Assembly (NCBI GenBank): GCA_018398765.1
Contig: JAHBMJ010002889.1
Location: 4,892 to 24,891 of the forward strand
Direction of reading: 5' to 3'
DNA from: Chromera velia
Taxonomy: Eukaryota > Sar > Chromeraceae
DNA: 20,000 nt
The position numbers and the translations under genes are program-made. Each line of letters opens with the position of its first letter. Positions within the stretch are counted from its first letter, which is position 1. Positions 1 to 8,157 of this stretch are shown here, one piece after another. Below the pieces are notes generated by a model, which was given only the letters and a program-made list of their open reading frames with translations, was not told where the DNA came from and searched no databases.

Positions 1-397
1 GGGGGGGGGGGGGGCTGAATGGTTCGTTGTTATTCTTTTGAGGCCTGCGCAGTCCTTCCAAAGTCAACCGTGTGATGATTGTAAGAGACGAATGCAGATG
101 TAGAGAAAGGCTGGAGGTCTGCGTTGCTCTGTAAGTGGCGTGGGCGTCGCACAAATGTTTCGAGGGAAAAGAGGATTTGCCTCATGTACATAGTGACCAA
201 GAAGAAGCCCACCGTTGCGTGTGTTTTTTGGGCCTTTCTTTCTTTCTTTCTTTGTTTGTTTGTTTCTTTCTTTCTTTCTTTCTTTCTTTCTATCTTTTTT
301 TTCTTTCTCTTGCGATTCTCTCTCTCTGTGTGTGTATCTCTCTCTCTCTGTGTGTGTGTGTGTGTATGTGTGCGTGTGTTTGTGTGTACATTTGCAG
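1..397. other. PIG-M intron 3' part and window edge
   Basis: A run of 14 G opens the window; it may mark a contig edge or a poorly resolved homopolymer. No PIG-M exon was recognised here. The right part is microsatellite and leads into the acceptor at 397. Confidence 0.5.
234..387 (+). repeat. Composite microsatellite TTTC/TTTG then TC/TG
   Basis: Tetranucleotide runs TTTC, TTTG and TTTC pass into TC and TG dinucleotide runs. On the PIG-M sense strand this is a long pyrimidine/TG tract just before the acceptor. Open frames across it are artefacts. Confidence 0.95.
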
Positions 398-448
398 ATA
401 CGGGTGGGAGTTTCTTTACGAGGCCTATCTCTACCATCTAGTTCGCAA
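398..448 (+). CDS. PIGM: PIG-M exon: YGWEFL...YHLVRK
   Basis: The acceptor is TTTGCAG at 391-397 and the donor is GTGAGC at 449. The exon enters with one base that completes a Glu codon and leaves in phase 2 (AA|G, Lys). It encodes the luminal YGWEFLYEAYLYHLVRK segment, one of the most conserved parts of PIG-M. A TG-rich microsatellite ends about 11 bases before the acceptor. Confidence 0.88.
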
Positions 449-1892
449 GTGAGCTCTCGTTTTTTCTTCTTACGCATGGATAAATGTTTGACAACTTCAC
501 GTGAAGCCGGAGTCTTTGAAAAAAGGACACGGACGCGGGAAAAGATGAGACTCTCCGTCTTTCAAAAGAAAGGCAGGCAAGATGAAGCTTTCCGTATTCC
601 TTCCAAAAGAAAGGGAGGCAGGCAGTCGTGGTTGCCTTGTCGTTTGCTCGTTCTACTCTCTTCTCTTTTCGTTTATCTGCAGGGACACACGCCACAACTT
701 CTCGGTTGTCTTCTACCTCCTGTACCTTCTCCAGACGGAGGCTGTGACGCTTTCGGGCCTTCAACAAGGGGAGCTGGCGGTTCTGTGCGGGAAGGTCGGC
801 AGAGAGACGAGAGGGAATGTGTGCATGTTGTCGGAGCTGCAAATCGATAATTTGCATCTGAGGATTCTTTTGTTCAGTGCTTTTCTCGTTACCGCTTTCC
901 TGTGCACATCCATTGCTGACGAGAAATGAGTGACTGTGTTGCACCTCGGTCAGCACCTACCTCTCTGGGGTATGTGATGGAGGTGAGGGGAGAGTTATGC
1001 AGGGCTTGCCAGTATACAGACGAGACGTCCGGGGTCCCTGTCTTGAGAAGGAGAGGAGGAGCCGTGCAGAAAGAATGAAAGACAAGCAGAAAAGACAGCA
1101 AGGTGTAGGAGGAGCAAGTGAAAATAAAAAGAGAGAAAACGGACGTACGTAAGCACCAGCGGAGTGAAAGTATCGCGGGGGGGGTTGACGGAAGGCACCG
1201 ATAGGCGAGGAGATGTTGTCGCTCTCCCTGCATTGAGATTGTTTCTTCTTTCATGCATGCACACCGCGCATCATTTGTTCATTCGCCTCTGTCTGCAGAT
1301 AGCGGTGTGGGCGTGGACTGTGTCTCAGTGGGGTCTCTCTATTTTCCTCGGGATGTTCTTTGCGTCCTCTGAGAGGGCCCTTCCCTCTGCTCTGTTCCTT
1401 CAGGTGGGTGGGATGGATGGCATGGGAGATGCAGAAACAAAATGCACACTTGGTTTGTTTCAATAGTGTTGTGGGTTTCTTCCATGTCGGCTACCTTGGG
1501 ACACACAGGCAAGAAGAAAAAGGGGGGTGGCGAGGCGAGGTGAGGGACAGTGATGCGTGTATGTTTGCTTGCTTCTTGATTTCCTCTCGTCCGTTCTTTC
1601 TTCGTTCCTTCCCGCCCCTACTCGAAAGTGTGAAAAGATGTTTCTTAGCCGCTTCTGTAAAGGAAACAAAGAGATATGAAGACGGAGGGGATTTGGTCGT
1701 GAGAGCGTTGAATCGCTGCCCTCTCACAAACATGTCTCTTCTCTGCCCCTCCTGCGTACCCGTCTCTGTGCGTGCCTGTATGTGCATAAATGCATGTGTG
1801 TTTTTTCTTGTGCCCATGCAGACTTTGGCATTCGTAGCGATGAACAAAGTTTGCACTGCGCAGGTCAGCCAGCAGCCTGTTTTGTTTGTGAA

Positions 1893-1930
<38 letters not shown>

Positions 1931-2899
1931 CGCATTAGCACATGCAAAACGATACGCAGCTGCTGGTAGCTGCCTGCCTCATGCGCCTACCGCAAGTGTT
2001 CGTCGTTTGTCTGATCGGTCTAGTATTTCCTTTCCCGTTTTCTTGTTAAAATTTGATTTTGGGGGGATCAAAGCAGAGAGGGTCTGTCTTTCTGGGTCCC
2101 ACTTTTTGAGTCACACGAAGATCTGGGTGTTCTCCTAGTGAGAGCTTCTTTGGATCTTGTTTCATGTTGTGTGTCCATGCTTGTTGCTTTCAGTACTTCG
2201 TGTGGTGGATGTCTCTCCTTCCGCTGGCAGTGGCTCCGCTCTTCTCTTCTCCTTCTCTCTCTGCGGCCGTTGGGACTATCTCTGGGGATTCGAGAGGGAC
2301 AGTTGTGGAGGGTGGAGGGGAAGAGACAGAGGTGACGGCAGCTGGAGGGAGTGGGAGCGAGCGCGGGTCCTCTTCAAGGTACAACCTGAGGCCGAGAAAA
2401 GAAGTCAAGGACAAGGACAAGGAGGAGATCGGGAAAGGGCCCGAAGGGGAAGAGGAGAAGTCGGGTGGGAGTGGGAAGGGGGGAGGGAAGGCGAAAAAGG
2501 AGAGTGGAGCTCCGGGGAAGAAGGCAAAGACAAAGGCGAAGATGAGGTTGGAGTGGTGGAGAGACAAACGGATTAGCACTTTCGGTCTTTGCGGTCTCGG
2601 GTGGCTTCTTTGTGAGGTGAGTGATTGGAGGCGGGGTGTTTTTGTGTGTTTGCATGTATGTGTATGTGTTCGTGTGCGAGACAGAAAGGCGGGTAGGGGC
2701 GGAGAGGGCCTGCATGCGGGATGCAGAGGGAAAGCAAAAAAGCGTCTCCTCCCTCCGTCCCTCCCTTCGCCCCCCTCCCCTGCAGGTCCACTGGCTATTC
2801 TGGGCCAACAAGGTCGAGAACTTGGGGGAGCCCGTCTTTCTGCAGGTGCGTGTGAGCGTCAGTCCTTTCTCCGGGTGGTTGGTTGGGTCGTCCTCGTCT

Positions 2900-2930
<31 letters not shown>

Positions 2931-3310
2931 GCGCGCGTGCACACAGAGGGGGAAAGAGACAGAGATGGATGGATAAATCGACGAACAAACCAGAAGAAGA
3001 ATTGATCCCCAATGAGAGAAGATCTCTGCAGGTAGGTGTGTGCTTTGAGACACATCTCTCATCTTTCTGGCTGCAGATAAGGGTGGGAACAACGTTCTTT
3101 GATTTATACACAGCCGTTTGTATTCATGAGTACCTGGATGCAGATTTGGCTGGCTTCAATCATTTTTCTCGCAGCAAATTCGGCCGTTCTCATCGCAGCG
3201 GTCCGCTTAGCCCCTCTCTAACAAAATTGTTAAACAGAAAGTGTCTGAAAGTCTTCCCGGAGGAATCACAATTAGTGCTAGGAAAAGGTTCAAGGTTCAC
3301 TTCGAAGTAA
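398..3310 (+). CDS. PIGM: GPI mannosyltransferase I (PIG-M / GPI14), C-terminal half, 7 exons
   Basis: PIG-M is an ER multi-pass GT50 enzyme that adds the first (alpha-1,4) mannose from dolichol-phosphate-mannose to GlcN-PI during GPI-anchor synthesis. Exons: 398-448, 683-743 (or to 794), 1299-1403, 1822-1863, 2194-2616, 2786-2845 and 3077-3310. Joined, they give about 324 residues in one open frame. Seen in sequence: YGWEFLYEAYLYHLVRK, DTRHNFSVVFYLLYL, FLQTLAFVAMNKVCTAQ and YFVWWMSLLPL. These match, in order, the family signatures [44 protein letters not shown] and YFLWYLCLLPL. The N-terminal half with the catalytic acidic motif lies before the window; codon phase shows that a preceding exon ends with two bases of a Glu codon. 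Oddities are a charged insertion of about 100 residues in exon 5 and a C-terminus running into an interspersed repeat. The family call is secure; the exon 2 donor and the true C-terminus are less so. Confidence 0.88.
683..743 (+). CDS. PIGM: PIG-M exon: DTRHNFSVVFYLLYL
   Basis: The acceptor CTGCAG is at 677-682. The first base completes the split Lys codon, then reads DTRHNFSVVFYLLYLLQTEA. This is the RHNFSPYFY signature with PY replaced by VV. Two donors keep phase 0 with the next exon: GTGACG at 744, which gives a family-like spacing, and GTCGGC at 795, which has a better exonic AAG but adds 17 residues. The first is preferred on spacing. Confidence 0.78.
1299..1403 (+). CDS. PIGM: PIG-M exon: transmembrane segment
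   Basis: The exon has 35 codons, phase 0 at both ends, acceptor CTGCAG and donor GTGGGT. It contains a hydrophobic helix (WGLSIFLGMFFA) and then SSERALPSALFLQ. This aligns with the PIG-M segment [24 protein letters not shown]. Confidence 0.85.
1822..1863 (+). CDS. PIGM: PIG-M micro-exon: TLAFVAMNKVCTAQ
   Basis: This 14-codon exon is in phase 0. The acceptor is ATGCAG and the donor is GTCAGC. It encodes the near-invariant FNKVCTSQ motif (here MNKVCTAQ). A 33-base (AC)n tract begins about 30 bases past the donor. Confidence 0.88.
1895..1927. repeat. (AC)n microsatellite
   Basis: About 16 perfect AC units lie inside the PIG-M intron after the MNKVCTAQ exon. Confidence 0.97.
2194..2616 (+). CDS. 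PIGM: PIG-M exon with charged insertion
   Basis: The acceptor is TTTCAG and the donor is GTGAGT; 141 codons, phase 0. It starts with YFVWWMSLLPL (family YFLWYLCLLPL) and ends with MRLEWWRDKRISTFG...GWLLCE, which corresponds to the MPWKRAVVLLMLWF region. Between them, where human PIG-M has only a few residues, lie about 100 residues rich in Gly, Glu, Lys and Ser (about 2240-2541). No CAG acceptor or pyrimidine tract lies inside, so this reads as a coding insertion rather than a missed intron. Confidence 0.85.
2786..2845 (+). CDS. PIGM: PIG-M exon: VHWLFWANKVENLGEPVFLQ
   Basis: This 20-codon exon is in phase 0. The acceptor is CTGCAG after a C-rich pyrimidine tract and the donor is GTGCGT. It aligns with the MWLAPAYVLEFQGKNTFLF loop that precedes the last membrane helix of PIG-M. 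Confidence 0.85.
2900..2946. repeat. (CA)n(CG)n alternating tract
   Basis: About eight CA units run into about eleven CG units and then TGCACACA, all strictly alternating purine/pyrimidine. It lies in the last PIG-M intron. Such tracts favour left-handed Z-DNA. Confidence 0.95.
3077..3310 (+). CDS. PIGM: PIG-M terminal exon, ends in a repeat
   Basis: The acceptor is CTGCAG, phase 0, and the stop is TAA at 3308-3310. IRVGTTFFDLYTAVCIHEYL corresponds to the last PIG-M membrane helix ([20 protein letters not shown]). About 57 further residues follow and look unrelated to the family. The last ones (GKGSRFTSK) and the stop are encoded by a GGTTCA word block. Splicing to a different end, or a different termination point, cannot be excluded. 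Confidence 0.72.
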   Translation: MRVGTTFFDLYTAVCIHEYLDADLAGFNHFSRSKFGRSHRSGPLSPSLTKLLNRKCLKVFPEESQLVLGKGSRFTSK

Positions 3311-3365
3311 TGAACCTGAATCAGGTTCAAAAACAGGTTCACTTCTATAATAGGTTCACTTTCAA
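3281..3365 (+). repeat. Word block A: GGTTCA cluster
   Basis: Five GGTTCA words (3287, 3294, 3324, 3336, 3353) and one reverse TGAACC (3311) lie within 72 bases. The block opens with a GGAAAAGGTTCA header shared with the other word blocks. It overlaps the last codons and stop of PIG-M. Confidence 0.85.
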
Positions 3366-3540
3366 TCAGTGCAAACTTGCCGTTTTTGACATTGTATTTT
3401 AAGTTTTTACATATTTTTTGAGCGTTTTCCTGATAGTTTTAGTGGTTTTTGATATAATCTAAAGATTGTGAAAGGTGATCTAAAGATTGTATATGAAATT
3501 TAAAACAAAAACGTAGGTTCAACACTGGATCTAATTTGTT
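3366..3540. other. AT-rich spacer
   Basis: No gene or motif was recognised. A direct repeat of TCTAAAGATTGT occurs at about 3459 and 3479. Confidence 0.4.
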
Positions 3541-3660
3541 AAGCGCTCCGGCCTAGGGTCCGGCCTGACTCGCCTTTGTGCCCGGCCCGCCTGGGCCGGG
3601 CCTGTCCCGCTTAATTGCCGGCCCTGTCTGCCCCCCATGGCCGGTGGCGCCGCCTCTAAC
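3541..3660. repeat. GC-rich CGGCC word block with hairpin
   Basis: The words CCGGCC, CGGCCTG and GGGCC recur in both orientations. A perfect inverted repeat (GCCCGGCCC, loop GCCT, GGGCCGGGC) spans 3580-3601. A weaker relative with CCGGCCTGAC is at 6193-6245. Confidence 0.7.
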
Positions 3661-3760
3661 CCCCTTGTCTAACCTTATCTACCCTTTAGCCCTACCGCGC
3701 CCCCCCCCCATAGCCTAGCCTGGCCCCTAAGCCTGGTCTGGCACTTTTATGGTCCGTTTT

Positions 3761-3873
3761 AGGGCTTGGAAAAGGTGCACCTCAGAAAAGGTGCAAACCA
3801 GACAGTTGCACCAGATATGCACCTGTTTTGTACCAGATGCACCTGATGCACCTGTTTTGCATCTGCATGATGG
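3761..3873 (+). repeat. Word block B: GGTGCA cluster
   Basis: The header AGGGCTTGGAAAAGGTGCA (3761-3779) is followed by GGTGCA at 3790 and reverse TGCACC at 3807, 3818, 3838 and 3847. CCTGTTTTG linkers separate some words. Architecture parallels block D, with G for T in every word. Confidence 0.85.
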
Positions 3874-5921
3874 AATGGAATTGGATGAAAAGTGTCAGCG
3901 TCATGGCCATGCAACGCGTTACGGCCCCGCCCCTGCGGCTCCTCGCGGCCCCAAACGCGCGCGTGTTGCCGGGCCGCGGTGCACGGAACAAATCCGATCA
4001 CCTGATTTTTGAAATGAAAATCGGCTGCATGCAGGGCTTACTATGGGCTCATTGCATGAACGAATGCACGTTCGACAACGCATATGCGCTGCATGAAATC
4101 AAGTCTAGCTATATCATGTGAGAACCTCTTCTCTTTGCAGCATGAGAACTGTTTTATAGGCTGCCCTATGTAACAGAAACGACTGCATGTGCACGTATAG
4201 CAACGAGGAGCACACGAAGGTAAAAGGATCAGAACAACAAGTTTGAGTTAAGAAGCTGCGCAAGCAGACTGAGTCCGTTTACAAAACAATGGCACAATGC
4301 TAAACGGTTTGCCGGGAGGAAAACAGCTTTGTCGACCTTTGGCAATCAAAGATGAATGCCAACACAGTGCTGTACGGAGATTCTTTTTCATATTAATATG
4401 AAGAAAAGAAGCAGAAACGGCACACACATGGGAACACGCATACATGAAGGTACGTCCCTCCTGGTTGTAGGTAAGGACTTTTGAAACCTGGTGCCGGGCG
4501 CTCTTTACGATTGGCGGGCTCGATCTATCTTAGTCAGTAAGAGTGCAATTGGTTTGATCATTCAATTTGCTGCTTTGCGTCAGAGAGTGGAACCATTCGT
4601 CACTTCCGTCTGCTGATGGCTCGTCAAGTTTGCATGCTTACATACAGATCTGTATCTGACTTTCTGTCATACCACGGCTTTTCGTTGCGTTTGGTATTTC
4701 CAGAAGGTTTGAAGACCGACTGTAAAGGGAAGTGCAGCTTTCCTAGGGGCGTTCACCCCTTCGTTTGCGAGTCGTCAGTCATACCGGTCCTGTATACCGG
4801 TCACTGCTGTTAATCACTTCTCAATTTCACAAACCGGGGCCCTGTCCAGATAAACGGCTTCACACAAATGTCAGCAAACAAAAGAAAAGCTATTCAAAAA
4901 CAGAGAGAGCCTTCTTTTGGATCTGAAGACGGAGAAAATACTTGTACCAGCCACATAGATCCTTGCAGGTGGCTCAGAAGGGTATGGAAAGACATGCTAA
5001 TCTGGATGAACATCATGAATTAAGCCGGGTCAGTCGGAAGAAGAGGGTCTGGGGTTAGGAATCGCACCTGTCCGACTCTGTCCATATTTTTCTCATTCTT
5101 CAAAGCCAAATTCAAATCAAAAGCCAAAGCCTCCCCTCCACCCCAACCAGCCCGCATCAAACCCGAGGAGTTTCTAGGGAACAAAGACGTCATACTCAGT
5201 CTGAGGTCGATTTTCAAGTTGGACTTTGAGTGAGAGAAAGTCTGTGAGGAGCCTGCTCTCTCCTCTTCTTTCTCCTCTTCTTCTTTCTCCCCTTCCTCTT
5301 TTTTGTCTAGTTTTTGTCCTCCGTTGTCGTTTTGGGGAGGGGGGTGAGTGAAAAAGAGAGCTAAGGTATGATGGGGCTGGGCTCTGAGCCTCTGAGATCA
5401 GGCCCTCGCTTGCCCTTGCTCAGAGATGAAATCCAAAAAAACCTTCCTTTGTTTCATTCTTTCTTCTTTTTCTTTTTCATGAAAACGCACCATTTGTGGT
5501 TGCTTTCTTCAGGAGTTTGCTCCAAAGGGGCACGCGTGTGCAGTTTGAAGGATTTATGGATCGTATAAGCTAAGACACAACTAGACTACGGTGCAGCACG
5601 CAAACGGCGCCAAACATATTCAAACGCTATAGAGCATACATACAAAGCATTGAACAGGTTTTAAATGAAAAAAAGAGACCCAGAAAGAGACCGAAGTCAT
5701 AATATAGTCAGAGACATATAGTCTTTAATTGCATGCAAGATTTTTTTTTTTTTCGTCTTTTCACTGATATTTCTGCTGACATTTTATGTTGTTTTGCACA
5801 TTAAAAGTTTGTGTAGCTATGCTATATCATAAAAAGCTTTTAGGCTTTGAATGAGGTGCCTTTTGGCCGCTAGAAACAATAAAAATCAACCGTAGAAACC
5901 TAGTTGTCATATGGTAAACGG
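3874..5921. other. Intergenic stretch, no recognisable gene
   Basis: The largest open frames are under about 100 codons and none resembles a known family. Small structures seen: TGCATG-type words at about 4026-4110; a perfect 16-base palindrome TTCATATTAATATGAA at 4387-4402; two TACCGGTC copies at 4782 and 4795; a pyrimidine-rich run at about 5255-5310; and a poly-T run near 5742. A short frame at 4868-5023 (starting MSANKRKAIQKQ) is unrecognised. Confidence 0.5.
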
Positions 5922-6016
5922 TACACCTTATTTTGCACCTATTTTGCACCTGATTTAAGGTGCAAACTTGTTTTTGCATCAACACCAGCACCTTATGCAC
6001 CTTTTCTCAGCCTTAG
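5922..6016 (-). repeat. Word block C: GGTGCA cluster, inverted
   Basis: TGCACC at 5934, 5945 and 5996, GGTGCA at 5959, and near-matches TACACC and AGCACC. Read on the minus strand it begins with GGCTGAGAAAAGGTGCA, the same header type as blocks B and D. Confidence 0.8.
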
Positions 6017-6112
6017 TCCGTTTGACCCCAAATTGGTCCCCAATTATCCGAGCCCGGCCAAAGAATGCCAGAAAGCGCAGTCGTGACTCGTAAATACTCG
6101 TGAATAAATTAA

Positions 6113-6132
6113 AACAACTGGAAACAGTTGTT
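6113..6132. repeat. Perfect 8-bp hairpin with GAAA loop
   Basis: AACAACTG, GAAA, CAGTTGTT. In RNA this would be a stem capped by a GNRA tetraloop. No flanking element or function was recognised. Confidence 0.6.
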
Positions 6133-6192
6133 CTTTAGTACCATGTATAAATTAACTTGCTAGATAGACAGTTCCGGCTCTCTATTTCTCCT

Positions 6193-6245
6193 AAGCCGTG
6201 GGCAGGCCAGGGCGGCGCACCCCGGCCTGACCAGGCTTGTCCTAT
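6193..6245. repeat. Short GC-rich block related to 3541-3660
   Basis: It contains GCAGGCCAGG and CCCCGGCCTGACC, similar to the CCGGCCTGACTC of the earlier GC block. It lies beside word block D, as the earlier GC block lies beside block B. Confidence 0.5.
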
Positions 6246-6300
6246 ATTGGCTATGTGCGTGCATAATCCTAGGCATGGTCATGGCATGGTCTCAAAAACA

Positions 6301-6413
6301 GGTTCAAAACAGGTTCACCAGGTTTAATAGGTTCAAAACAGGTTTAACAGGTTCACTTTTCAGATTTCAACTGAGATTTGAACCTTTTCTAAATAAACCT
6401 TTTCCCAACCCTA
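6301..6413 (-). repeat. Word block D: GGTTCA/GGTTTA cluster, inverted
   Basis: GGTTCA at 6301, 6312, 6330 and 6350; GGTTTA at 6321 and 6341; TGAACC at 6379; TAAACC at 6394. On the minus strand it starts with AGGGTTGGGAAAAGGTTTA and repeats AACCTGTTTTG linkers. This is nearly the same layout as block B with a different word. Confidence 0.85.
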
Positions 6414-6461
6414 ATCACAATTCACTTACTACTACATCTATGGACCACCTTCTTTTTTTAG

Positions 6462-6643
6462 CTGTCAGGATAGTAACTATTCCAGAATAGTACACTATTT
6501 AATACTATTCTCTCGAATATTCTTCGACGTTTTAAATTTTTTGTACTATGAATAGTTTACTATTCATGAATAGTATACTGTTCTAATTTCCTGTCTAGAA
6601 ATACTCTAAAATAGGTTGAATAGTATACTATTCTCACTGTCAG
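6462..6643. repeat. Word block E: GAATAGTATACTATTC palindromes
   Basis: A perfect palindrome GAATAGTATACTATTC lies at 6618-6633, with close copies at 6550-6565 and 6568-6583. Looser copies lie at 6468-6483 and 6485-6510. The block is flanked by direct CTGTCAG heptamers at 6462-6468 and 6637-6643, possibly a target-site duplication. It could be a foldback or MITE-like element. Confidence 0.7.
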
Positions 6644-7480
6644 CCAACCCATAGATGTAGCTAGCTTAATTACTAGTAAATTCACTTAAATTTATACGTT
6701 TTAATTTTTTTTTCCATATATTTTTTATTTTAAAACATTTGTAAATTGATCAAATTCACGTATATTCATAAAAAAACTCTAAAAGTTGAAAGCACAATCA
6801 TGCAAATTATGATGCAATTAATTAATGCCATGTGTTTGACCGTTTTTTAGTAAATTGTAAAAAGTTTGATTATTTTGTATTGATTGGCAAACAACTGATA
6901 AACTTTCGAACAAATGTTACTGTAATAGGGTGAAAACCTTAATCTAGACTCTAGACCTTACTCATATCTGTTCAGGTATAGTTTAGTTCAAGTTAATTAG
7001 TTATAGTTATAGATAGTTCTCTATATAGGATGATGAATCACACTAACTAAAGACCACGCCCAGCTTTTGAATAATGTATGATATATGAGAATGATGATAA
7101 ATATTATTCAGAATTTATCCATACTACTGATTCCATAGTAAAGCTACCTTCAAAAATATGTTTATTGCTGGATGCATTAATACTATTGGATGAACTCTTC
7201 ATTCGGATCGATTTCTAGATCGGTTCGGACCTAGAACAGGAATAAGAAGATTGGAAGAAGAACAGGAATAATTCAGGGGAGGCAGAAAGCACCGAAAGAG
7301 AATAGGAAGAAGACTGAAAAGAGGAAGAAACGGAAGAGTGTCGCCATCCCCAAACGGACCTCAGATTTCGTCATTTTTTCTTCCGGAGGCATCAAGCAGG
7401 AAGGAGACTAGGCTCTAGGAAGGACGCGTGATTGTTGGATCATCAACAATTGATCCCGAATAATCATTTGTAAAGGAGGA
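6644..7480. other. AT-rich intergenic sequence, then purine-rich run
   Basis: No gene was recognised. Base composition is clearly more AT-rich than in either gene up to about 7190. From about 7240 to 7340 there is a GA-rich run on the plus strand. Confidence 0.45.
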
Positions 7481-7797
7481 ATGTACCCCAGCCTCCCTCT
7501 CCCCTGCCAGCCCAACCCCATTCCCCGTGCAAAATCTGATGTTCGTCATACAGTCCGAGTATCAGTCAACCTACCTCACTCCACCTCGCTACCATTTCTC
7601 TTTTCAAAATTTCATACGCGTTCTTTCATCAGAATACTACAAGACGGTCAGTCAGGCAGACAGACAAACAGAACAAGACGCAGACCGACGAACGCAGCGC
7701 GTTTCCATCACCCCCGCCCGCTCCCTTAAGTTAACTTCTTCACCCCATGCACCCCACCCTGCCCCCATGCATTTCCGTTCCTCCCTCCCTCCTTCCT
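7481..7797. other. C-rich 3' flank of the helicase gene
   Basis: Pyrimidine-rich on the plus strand, and contains no convincing coding signal. It may include part of the helicase transcript's 3' UTR. No AATAAA was found on the minus strand between the stop and here. Confidence 0.35.
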
Positions 7798-8020
7798 TCC
7801 GCTCTCATGCATCTCACCCCCCTCCGCTCTCATGCATCTCACCCCCCTCCGCTCTCATGCATCTCACACGCCTCCGCTCTCATGCATCTCACCCTCCTCC
7901 GCTCTCATGCATCTCACCCCCCTCCGCTCTCATGCATCTCACCCTCCTCCGCTCTCATGCATCTCACCCTCCTCCGCTCTCATGCATCTCACCCCCCCTC
8001 CGCTCTCATGCATCTCACCG
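7798..8020. repeat. 25-bp tandem repeat, about 9 copies
   Basis: The unit is a constant TCCGCTCTCATGCATCTCA plus six variable bases, mostly C (CCCCCC, CACGCC or CCCTCC). One copy has seven C, and the last runs out after CA. Each unit carries the palindrome ATGCAT. It starts about 140 bases beyond the helicase stop, so it may lie in its 3' UTR. Because 25 is not a multiple of three, all three plus frames stay open, giving spurious frames. Confidence 0.95.
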
Positions 8021-8157
8021 ACACACAGGCAGATCCACTGTCGCTGAAGCATTCTGTTCTTTTCTCTCTTCAACCCCTCTCTCTCACCTTCTCACACTCA
8101 CTCACCCATTTCTGCTGCCGCCTCCCGCCTGCCTACCAGAGAAAGAAAGAAAGAAAG

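Noticed and set aside
4868-5023. Short frame MSANKRKAIQKQ... of 51 codons
   Set aside because: No recognisable family, no splice context and no repeat of it nearby; not enough to call a gene.
3281-6413. tRNA-derived SINEs with GGTTCRA B boxes
   Set aside because: One GGTTCAAATC resembles a B box, but no A box at the right distance was found and half the blocks carry GGTGCA, which does not fit.
7798-8020. CRISPR array
   Set aside because: The interval between constant parts is only six C-rich bases, not unique spacers, and the setting is eukaryotic.
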